From NCBI GenBank assembly GCA_028583405.1, contig CM053260.1, forward strand, positions 14,220,660 through 14,284,659: a stretch of 64,000 nucleotides of DNA, written 5' to 3'. Shown piece after piece: positions 35,031 through 44,535 of this stretch. Both the position numbers and the translations under genes were made by a program. Source of the stretch: Pogonophryne albipinna. Lineage: Eukaryota; Chordata; Actinopteri; Perciformes; Artedidraconidae. The notes beneath the pieces are model-generated. The model saw only the letters and a list, made by a program, of their open reading frames with translations, was not told the origin of the DNA and did no database searches. Each line of letters opens with the position of its first letter. The stretch's first letter is position 1.

Positions 35031-36102
35031 GACTCATATATAAAGCCATGATGTACAATTAGATAGAAGAGACGTTCATTTAGTTGATTAAAGACTTCTA
35101 TTCAATTCAAGAAAAAGATTCTTGCAGTAAAAATATATACACTGTTTCCATTCATATTCCTAATTACATTCAAGTGTTGTATGCTTATATTATAATCATA
35201 TGTTTGCTACTACAGGATGCTTTTGTATTATTATTATTATTACCATTATTAATATTGGCACTTTCAACTCTTTGCGGTGGAGCTACAGTAACTTAAACCT
35301 GTATTTACATGATATTACCCTAAATTTAGTGTATAATGTAGTGCACAACGGGAATGCTAAAGAAAAGTTAAATCACATAACCTAATTACATTCATTTGAC
35401 CGAATACATTTAAAAAAGTAATGATTTATTTGCTTTTGGTGATAAGCAAAACACACATTTTAAGTTTTTTAAAAGTGTATTCTATTGCATTCATACCGCT
35501 TTCAGACAATACAACCAGCACTGCATCTAGTAGACTGCACATACCAAGACCCACAATTCTCTTATTCATTCAGGTTAAATGTTAATATTATACTAAATCT
35601 GATTTGCAATAACTGAAATCTAATGTTCATTCGATGTAAAGGATTGTCAAATTGTATTTGATCTTATCTTATCCTGTACTGTATGTGTATAATATAACTT
35701 ATATGTATCTAAATGAAATTATTAAAATACATGAATATTACTTAATATTTCTAGATTTAGTAAAGGTATTTGAGCCAGTACAAATATAATATCATAATTA
35801 TGATGAACATCACATTTAAAAATATGACTTTGTAAACATTATGATCTGTTGCTACGCTCTCTGGTTACAACAGTCAGACAGGCCATGATTCACCTTCTCT
35901 TTTCATCAATTTCTATTCGACATCGGTTGTGTGTTTTACATCGGCAACATATTGAGTTTTAAATTAGTTTCCACTGTCGACCCCAGCAGAGATGAAACAC
36001 TGATTTCCTAAGAGCATTCGTGAATTCAGGGGTCATTGCGGTGCCTGATGTCGTCCGAGTGCACAGAGATTTCTGCCCACTGAGAGCCCGACTGCCCCCC
36101 CC

Positions 36103-36123
36103 CACACACACACACACACACAC
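36103..36123. repeat. (CA)n microsatellite
   Basis: About 10 CA units directly after a C-run. Confidence 0.85.
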
Positions 36124-39100
36124 AGTCATGGAACATGGTGATTTCACACTTCTGTTGTGCAAAGCTTGTTTTTCTGTGTGTGTGACAAACACATGGTTTT
36201 CTGTGAGGAGAGGTCACTGAAGACACAATAGAGATGGGCCCTTGTTTGTCATTTTGAAACTATCCCACTGTCCCTGCGTGACTCCTCATATATAAAGCTA
36301 GTTATGACTTATAGATCAAATAAAATATGCATTACATAAGAATATTTATGAAATGAATACTTATTTTCAATTAACTTATCAAGCTCTCATTTGACCCAAA
36401 TTATGCTTTTAGTGAAGAATTCATACAAGGTTGCCCCTTTACACATTACAATATTCTCTAACTAACGTATCTTGTTATCCATCTTCAATTATGACATATT
36501 TATACACAGCTCTGTAGCTGTGATGCTACTGCACGTTATATTACCATTTTTCAAGGGAAACATGACACATAACAAGACAAAATGCTTTAGTTAACAACAT
36601 CAGAAGCACTTCATACTACACATTATTTAAAACTAATCCACTTTATCACACTATCCAAACACTCACACACTTATCACAAGCGTGTTAGTTTAGAAAGAGT
36701 TGAAAATGTTGTCAGTTTGGTCTGTCACAGAAATCATTCCAGCAAGCCAAATGACCAACATTACACAACATGTTTGGTTCTCAAAAACCAGGGCTGATAT
36801 TTCAAGAGGAAATGATCATCATTGAGTTGACCACGTTTTTCGGCGGAAAAATCAGAAAATGAATGGGCGCTTTACACAGCTAGGAAGCAAACAAAATGCA
36901 TCTTACATGGTGAATCGGCAATGCGTGATTATCTGAACGGTGACATTGATTCTAGTTGTGGCTCACTCTCTCGTGAGGACCCCATGCTCTTTGGGATACC
37001 AAGATGAGTTGTTCCTCCTCTAATCATCTGTGACAGCTCAGTTAGAGATGCTCAGATGACCAGATATTTTACTAGGAAAAACCAAGAGAAGTCTGCTTTA
37101 AACGTAGAAAGCTGCTCCAGACATTGGAGTCAAAGATGTCTGAGTATAATTTGATTATGTGGAAGAAAAAGAAAATGCCACTTTCATCTTATAAACACAC
37201 AGCCTGATCTGACATTGTGCACTTATAAAACAAAAGCTCTCACTACCTCTTTAGCTGAACCAAAAATCAAAACCATATTCAAAATCATTGTAAGGCAATG
37301 GGTTTGTTAAATAGTCAGTCACAAAACGATATTGTCGCAAAAGTTAGAAATAGTTTTAACAAATGACAACTGCTATCTCTAAATATGAGATATGTGATCC
37401 AATAGTTAGAAAGACGTGTAAATGTTGATTGTTTGAGAACTTTTGGCCCAATAGTGCGTCAGATACTATGAGTGAATGGTACAAATTAAAGGGATTAAAG
37501 GAATGAAGGTCTTCAACTTTAGGTGGACAGTTGGATGAGAAGGTGTATACCCTTCTCATATCAAAAGTTCAATATTATGTTACAGCCAGCATTCATTTGT
37601 TTACTATCAATGTCAAATATCATCTATACTGAAGCTAGTACCTCAAGGAAAACCCCCATGAACACTGCAAACATTAAATGGCCAAGATACCAAATGATCC
37701 AGATAACAATACAGGAGGCTATAGGAAATGTCTCGGACCTGATCAAAAATTAAAAGACACAAAGTGAAATTTTCATTTCTTATCTGTGGAACATTGAAAT
37801 ACCACATAAAAACCAACAGGGATCAAACATTAGTCCTGTGTTAACCACTCAGTCACCCCAAACTCTTGAACGCATTAATGATTAAACTATTTTATGCTAC
37901 TTACTTCTGACGGCGATCTCTACACCAAGTAATACATTTTCTAAGGTAGATTATCACTGAAATAGCCGATCAAACTGCAAATATACACCAAATGAGGTTT
38001 TAAGTTTGTTGTTTTAAGTTTATTTCTTTAAAAGGAACAGCATATGCGTAAGATTCTCAAGCTTGATTAGTCAGAATAATAGATCTTTTCAATCACAGGC
38101 GCCGTGTGACTTCTAGTCTGTGAGCTCTTTGTGATGCCCCGTGCTTTTTTAAGCATCTGTGTCCATCTTGAGCAGAGATAGACGTTATGGTTGCAGAGAG
38201 CACCTAATGGAAAGACAGGATTCAGTCACAGATGGGGGGTCAAGTGATCTCCCTTCTCTGCAAGGATCTTTCAGATGGTTGTGGGGAAACTAATTGCAAT
38301 AGCATGCAAAATGGAGGCATTACTTTTATCTTCATTAACAAAGAGACTTTTTATTTTTTCTTAGATTTTTTTCCCGCAGGATTTTTCTTGCAGCCCCTGA
38401 TTAAAGCACAACTGATCTGTGTAAATTGAAAGGCATGTGGTTGCTTGAATCGGTAAACAAATCAGTACATTTTGTGGGTGATACACAACCTATTTTATTA
38501 GACACTGACAGTATTGTAAAATACTTAATTGAAATAGCTAATTCTGTTTGACCACTAATTATGTAGTAACAGTGGTAATTTACCAAAGCAAACTGTATTC
38601 AAAATGATACTCTCGTTCCATTTTGAAACCTTTGCAGAGTATAAGGTCTATGCTGCATTTCAACCTGGACCATCATACACTCAAATGTTTTTGTTTCATC
38701 ATTTTCATCTTGTACAACAAAACGTTTTAGCTGTGAAACTCAAACTCTTGCAGGGCTCAAACACATCTTATTAAAATGGGGTTGCAAACTACTATTTCTA
38801 TTAGGGTTTAACTACTTTACATTTTCTTTTGCACTGAAAAGACAACATTTAGCAAACAAATTCCATCACCATGTTTCAACAATGCTAGAAGGGGAACTCA
38901 TTTTAGACAATTACATTTCCAAGGCCCAAAACAATTACTCATTATTCAGTTTTTGTAACTGGTGACCTGAACTTTTACAATGCAGGATTGTTAAGGATGG
39001 GAAACACAACTTTAATAGGATATTGTTTGAGAAAACACCCCCCATTGCGTTCAATCAAAGCAAAAAAACAACTATTCAACATCCACTGGAACTATGTAAA

Positions 39101-39780
39101 ACTGAAAGAGACAAATATTGCAGTTCCTCTAATGGCCACTTTATGCTGGAGTACAATCTTCAGAGACCCTATAGAAATATAGCATAAATAAACATATTTA
39201 ACCCTGCATGGTTCATATAACGGTGTTGGTTTCTATGGCTGCATTTTCATTTATCGCAACTAAACGGGGGTATTTTTTTTTTTAAATCACCGATTTAAAA
39301 ATAGGCTATGCTTAATTCAAGGCGTGGCCACTTTGAGTGACAGGTACATTCCCACAGGTTGTTTGACTCTGTACTGTACCGACGATGGTGTTGAAAATCA
39401 GGAGCCAATCAACACTCCGTATATTTGTTCAGGTGCCCCCCGGAAGGTAAACGAAAGGTTTTGACGACACACATCGCTCTTGCTGTAATAGCCAACCTTA
39501 TTTATGAATGTAATTGTTTGTAAGTTTGACTGGAAACTGTTGGAGTCTGAATGATATATTATTTGAACGGGAAGCTTTTGTATCGGACTTTAATTCACAA
39601 TCACCAGGAAACAGTGCGCGGCCCTTCAATCGCTTAAAGCGTTGGTTTAGTCTCTGTTTTTCAAGCTGACCCTCATTGGAGTTTCTTATCGATGGATTAT
39701 TAATGCAACAATTGCGCAACCCTGTCTCCTAAAAATTACGTTCCCACATAACTAAATTGCATTCTCAATTACGTTTAGTC

Positions 39781-39923
39781 AGAAACGTATTTTCTCCCAC
39801 GTTACGTTCGTTATGAACGTATCTCAAATACGTTTATTTTCTACATATCTTCTAGAAACATATTTTCTCCCACATGACGTTTATTATGAACGTATCTTAA
39901 ATACGTTTATTTTCTACATATCT
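39781..39923. repeat. Left subterminal tandem repeat (2 copies)
   Basis: Two ~73-bp copies (39781-39850 and 39854-39923) share AGAAAC(G/A)TATTTTCTCCCAC, GAACGTATCT(C/T)AAATACG and TTTATTTTCTACATATCT. They are inverted relative to the right-arm copies. Confidence 0.85.
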
Positions 39924-40067
39924 TTGCCATTTATTGTCTTGCTTATAATAATGATAATAGTCATTTATAAATATCATTTTAGAGCACACATTTGAAATCA
40001 GTAGGAGAGGCTGTAATTTCTCCAGCTGTTACTTTCATGAGCGAGACAAAAAATAATAGTTTTAACA

Positions 40068-40190
40068 TGCCAAAAAGCTGCTGTGTCGTTTATTGCACCT
40101 CAAACATTAAAACAAATCTAGAGTTACGTGTTTCTGTAATTCCTCTAAGAAGAAAGGACAGTAACAGAAGATCTCTGTGCCTTCAGGCTT
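40068..40190 (+). pseudogene. THAP-domain remnant of a P-like transposase
   Basis: ATG at 40068 opens MPKSCCVVYCTSN, then a polar stretch with VIPLRRK and DSNRRSLCLQA, then a stop. THAP domains begin MPxxC...C with a basic (K)DxxRRxxWLxA-like segment, and those elements are visible. The second half, with the C-x2-H pair and the AVPTIF box, is missing. It lies about 350 bp inside the left terminus, where the transposase gene of a P-type element would begin. Non-functional. Confidence 0.65.
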
Positions 40191-41924
40191 GATCGCCGTT
40201 CAAATGACAGCGTTGGTTTCCCCAAAAGTGGGCGGGGCTGTAAAGTGACGTAGATTTTACTCTCCGACTATTCAAAACCATTCTATTTATTCTAACGTAA
40301 ATTACATGCCAGTGTTTAATCTTTTTATTTATTTGTTTTTATTTTAAATCGTATAATTTCGGATTTTTTTTTCCGTCTGTGAGGGAAAGAAATGGGGCTA
40401 AGAGCCTCAAAATACTGAAATCTGTATTTTTTTAAATCTTTTTTTCCTTCTAATTTGTTATTATTTTCTAAATAACACACTGTTATTTACTCAACAATAA
40501 CACACAATTATCCTTGTTTTTTATTTATTCGTTTAATTCTATAATCTTGGGCTTTTTAGCCGTAAATAAAGTCACCGGAAACAGACGTAGGCCTCTCAGG
40601 GACATTTCGAGCGATACACACCACAAACCCACTGAACAGATTACCCAAGATCCTCAGCTTGAAGCTCGTTGATTGGATGTTTTAGCCGCAATGCAAGTTG
40701 GGATATGATGTTAATGCGATATGATATCCGAAAACATTTAAAAAATATATAATAATACTTTATTCCCAGTGTGCTTGCTTTTCTCTTTGGAAGTCATCAC
40801 ATAACGGCATTGTAATACACGGTTCGGCTGCATTAAATATTACACATCTGCCGTAGTTCTTTATTTATAGAGCCCTGATGAGAAGACTTCTGGACAAACT
40901 TGAAGAACTGCATCTTGCATTTCTTTTCACAAAATATGTCTCCTTGCAGTATCAATAGTAATTTGGCTGACTTTTATATTTGATCCAATTGGTAGATAGG
41001 TTATATTTACACCATAACGGTGCACAGCTGATAGAAAAGGACTTGTAGTTTTTAAAGATATTACTGATTTTCTTTGAATATAAGAATGTAAATACTGAGT
41101 TGAGAGAATAGTCAGGGGATTTGGGTGATGGGAGACACATCTATGGAATCACAATTTCAATAGCTTACCATTAAATGGCGGATATGCCTTTCTGTCTGTG
41201 ATGTTTTACAAATCAGATATTAATGTGTAGAAGTAAAACATGAGAAATAGTATAGCAATATCCTGTGAAATTATGTAAAAACATGAATAAAACTACACAT
41301 CTTCAGATGTTATACACAAGTATCCTACACTAATAATACAAAGTTATTATTAGTATGCTGTGTGTACCTTGTACCTGCCTAGTGGTTAAAGCACGTCATT
41401 GAATTATTTTTGTTGAATAATGTTATTTTTGTTGAATAATGTTATTTGATGAAAAAAATATTAAGAGTACATACTTTCATAGGGGGAAAGTAGAAGGTCA
41501 AAGATAGAAATATAGAATATAAAAAATCAAGAAGATACTGTAAGTGATCTCTACAATAAAACAGTTTAGTGCCGAATGTACAAAGATATTAATTGGAGGA
41601 TGTGCAAAACAGACAAACTAATTAACCTTTATTAACACATTAAAGAGTACTTTAGGTTAAGGTCTTCTTTCAAATAAGAAAAAAGCTTTGGGGGTATCTA
41701 TCTACAGATAAATATTAAGCCTGACAAAGTACTTAACGTCTAATATATTACTTTCCTGCAATGTTAACTATGTTGAAGCACTTATTTTAACTGATATTAT
41801 ACGCATTAATTATACTCTTATGTATGTAGATAGTATAAGAAATGTGCAGAATATGACAGTTTAATGCTGGACGTACACACATATTGATACATGTCTTGTA
41901 ATGCACTGTTGAGGAACCTGCGAC

Positions 41925-41985
41925 CCAAGTTGTGTATATGATATGTCAATAAACCTTAGAAAATCTTGAAATCTTGAAAGGGATG
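41925..41985 (+). mobile_element. LINE 3'-tail-like remnant within the foldback element
   Basis: ATGTCAATAAACCTTAGAAA followed by ATCTTGAAATCTTGAAA. The AATAAACCTT plus (CTTGAAA)n tail matches the ending style at 26608-26660 on the other strand. It suggests a retroelement landed in the transposon's interior. Confidence 0.45.
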
Positions 41986-42492
41986 TGCAAACATAGCAAT
42001 TATATACCGTTTTTTTTAATTAACTATTAGTAGAGAATAACGAGTAATTCATATACTTTATAGATATCTGCAGATAAATGTTTAGTCTTCTCAAGCACCA
42101 ACTATCAAATATCTCTCCTGATTGTTGGCACTTGACAATAACCTTTCCCTGAATTTTACTCAGGTGTAACTAAAGCCTGCTTTAAGGGTTTTATATACTT
42201 CACATCATTAATCAGAATCTGCAAAATAACTAAAATAAATGTAGTGGAGTAAAAATACCAGGTTAACCTTTGAATTGTAGTGGAGTATAATTACAAAGTA
42301 ACAATGGGCTGTCATGTGGGTATATATTAATGCTGCCCATTATGGATACAAGCGATTTTCACCCATTTAGTAATTACATGTTTTAAATTTGTACACACCA
42401 ATGTGTTTCCTCTCGCCTAAACCTCCAGGGCTGTACACAGTTTAATACTGTCAACTTCTAATTTTGGGAAAAACGAAAACGTCTTTTAAAAC

Positions 42493-42740
42493 TACAATTC
42501 CCAGTAGAGACGTGCCATAGAGAACATGTTGCGAATCACAATAGCCAGCATGTGTAGTTCTCGGGGGGCGTTCGAGTCCAGTTTTGAATAGTCTGCCGTG
42601 GTTTCGTTCCATTTCAAAGAGCTTGACGCTCGGCGTAACCTTGGCGAACTGCCACTCCAACATCCAATTCCAGAGTTTGAAGATTAATCACGGGGTTTGT
42701 CAACGGGACTGCAGTCCCAAACGATAGCTGGGGATTATGG
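42493..42740. promoter_or_regulatory. Cluster of ACTACAATTCCC-type motifs
   Basis: ACTACAATTCCCAG at about 42491-42504 (+) exactly matches the core of the ZNF143/THAP11 site known from many promoters. Related pieces occur at about 42552-42562 (TGTAGTTCTCGGG, inverted) and 42728-42750 (GGGGATTATGGGTAGTGTAG, inverted). They lie in a GC-richer block just inside the right arm of the foldback element. Whether they are functional is unknown. Confidence 0.4.
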
Positions 42741-42978
42741 GTAGTGTAGTGTCTTCGGCCATCCTAAACTGAATTTTTTTTCGGATATCATATCGCATTA
42801 CGAACACCACATCTGGCGTCACAGAGATCTCCTGTTACTGTCCTTTCTTCTTAGAGGAAGTACATGAGAGTAACAGCTGGAGAAATGACAGCCTCGCCTA
42901 CTGATTTCAAATGTGTGCTCTAAAATGATATTTATAAATGACTATTATCATTATTATAAGCAAGACAATAAATGGTAA

Positions 42979-43192
42979 AGATATGTAGAAAATAAACGTA
43001 TTTAAGATACGTTCATAAGAAACGTAACGTGGGAGAAAAGTTTCTAGAAGATAATGTAGAAAATAAACGTATTTGAGATACGTTCATAAGAAACGTAACG
43101 TGGGAGAAAATATGTTTCTAGAAGATATGTAGAAAATAAACGTATTTGAGATACGTTCATAACGAACGTAACGTGGGAGAAAATACGTTTCT
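42979..43192. repeat. Right subterminal tandem repeat (3 copies)
   Basis: Three copies (42979-43045, 43047-43119 and 43121-43192) share ATGTAGAAAATAAACGTATT, then (A/G)AGATACGTTCATAA and CGTAACGTGGGAGAAAA. One copy more than on the left arm indicates repeat expansion or loss after the arms were set up. Confidence 0.85.
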
Positions 43193-43264
43193 GACTAACC
43201 GTAATTGAGAATGCAGTTTAGTTCTGTGGGAACGTAATTTTTAGGAGACAGGGTTGCAATTGCG

Positions 43265-43413
43265 GAGCCGGACGGACACTGGGTGTTGGAGGGGTTTGGC
43301 TAGCTACATATAACCTGCTCACCTGCACCACAGGAGGCCGAGAGGAGCACCGCTGAGAATTACGCTTTTGGAGCTGCAAACTGCGTGTCACACGAACACG
43401 TTTACTTTAAGGA
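43265..43413 (+). promoter_or_regulatory. Possible promoter and first exon of an unidentified transcript
   Basis: Right next to the transposon lies a GC-balanced block with TATA-like ACATATAACC (about 43306). After it come ~100 bp ending in a good donor AAGGAG|GTATGT (43413/43414). No coding exon can be matched downstream on the + strand apart from the gag-like fragment. It may be an expressed non-coding exon, a retroelement leader, or nothing. Confidence 0.25.
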
Positions 43414-43954
43414 GGTATGTATAGCGCTGTCTGCGGTTTAGATGTCTATTAAGTTAAATATGCATTGGCTGTGACATGTGAGTATGTGGTTGAATGAAGT
43501 GGATGAACATTAAACTCTGTAGTAAATTATTTGTTGCAATCTGTTGAATGAGACTATTTAATATGGTGTGTGTTTCGGACAGTGGCGTGTATACTGTGGC
43601 CAGCTTCAGTGAAATGCAAGTGACCCATGTGGAAGGTGGCAAATAGCCTACTAGATAGCTTGATAAAGTTAGTAATGTAAAAAAAATCATCCACGTTGTA
43701 TTGCATTTCAGTAAACCTCCTGGTGAAAAAAAAATGATCTTATGGTTACATTCAAATGTGTGACGAAATAAGTAGTAGGCCTATGCATGTTAGGCTTAAT
43801 GGATATATTGCCAAATGAGTAAAGGAGAGACATGAAACGTTCTTCAAGGCAAACATTATGTTCAATTATTAATGTATTGCCAATACAAAGCGTGGGTGTC
43901 TCAAAAATAAAGGTATTTGTGAATTCAATATTGATGGTGGTAATTGGGAAGATA

Positions 43955-44535
43955 TGGATCCCAATGAGTTCATAAGACAACAGGAAAGCTGCACAGAAGG
44001 TCGCACGTGTTTCTTGTATGGCAGCTTTAAATGAGATGCATGTACTTGAGAAACAGATGCAACAAATTAGGAGAGATGAACAAATTGACTTGGAAACTGA
44101 GCTAGCTGCATACAATGCCAAGTTGGCCTTTTTCTTTTAGGTTTCAGATCATATACTTTATGGTTCAGATGTACAAGGTTTTTCTCATGCACCAATACAT
44201 AGCCTGGTCTCTGGTTTATTATTATATAACACCAATTACCCCATGGCAAAAGAGTATAAGCAAAATGGAGAACAACACAGGAAAAGGATTGATCATTGTC
44301 ACAGAGCAAGCAGCCAGCAAGGGTCACAAGACCAAAGCATATGCTTTATTGCTGCGTGGACGTGGTAATGTAATGGAAGAGCTTCATTACATGCAGGAGT
44401 TGGATATGCCCAGCAATTTTGAAATGGTTGTTTCTAAATTGCCATATAAACTCAGAGAATGAAAGCCATGGAAGCCTCAAATAACCCGTCTCATTTCATT
44501 GACGTTGTTGCATTCCTTGAGAAGCATGTGTCCTC
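43955..44535 (+). pseudogene. Decayed BEL/Pao-like gag fragment
   Basis: Pieces of a gag-type protein are visible: a charged coiled-coil-like segment ending DLETELAAYNAKLAFF (to about 44145), then MEELHYMQELDMPSNFEMVV and SKLPYKLRE (to 44462). After a stop and one missing residue comes KAMEASNNPSHFIDVVAFLE. The AxNAKLA and KLPxKLRE..FxDxVxFxE pattern is that of gag-like proteins of fish BEL/Pao elements and their domesticated relatives. No protease, RT or LTRs are seen nearby. The fragment is interrupted and not expected to be active. Confidence 0.5.

Larger units (their letters stand above)
34311..39708. other. Gene-poor interval right of mrps16
   Basis: I find no gene. The sequence is AT-rich with LINE-tail remnants near 34570-34625 and 34985-35025 and a (CA)n tract at 36103-36123. 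GC-balanced patches (about 35940-36240 and 38080-38420) might be conserved non-coding DNA. The longest open frames are short and have no family look. Confidence 0.5.
39709..43264. mobile_element. 3.54-kb P-superfamily-like foldback DNA transposon with THAP remnant
   Basis: The element spans 39717-43256 and is flanked by a perfect 8-bp duplication CAATTGCG (39709-39716 and 43257-43264). Termini are CAACCCTGTCTCCTAAAAAT and its reverse complement. The inverted arms stay similar for about 440-470 bp and include ~73-bp subterminal tandem repeats, two left and three right. The left arm encodes a broken THAP zinc-finger start (MPKSCCVVYCTSN, 40068-40190). Eight-bp target duplications plus a THAP domain point to the P superfamily; hAT shares only the duplication size. 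No transposase core is present, so this copy is non-autonomous. The middle (40.75-42.78 kb) is unrelated AT-rich DNA with a LINE-tail-like piece near 41930-41980. Confidence 0.8.

Noticed and set aside
36020..36226. Overlapping short frames with His-Thr or Val-Cys runs
   Set aside because: They translate the (CA)n microsatellite and have no family support.
39717..43256. Calling the foldback element a hAT transposon
   Set aside because: The 8-bp duplication fits hAT, but the THAP-type coding start and CAACCC termini fit the P superfamily better. Kept open as an alternative.
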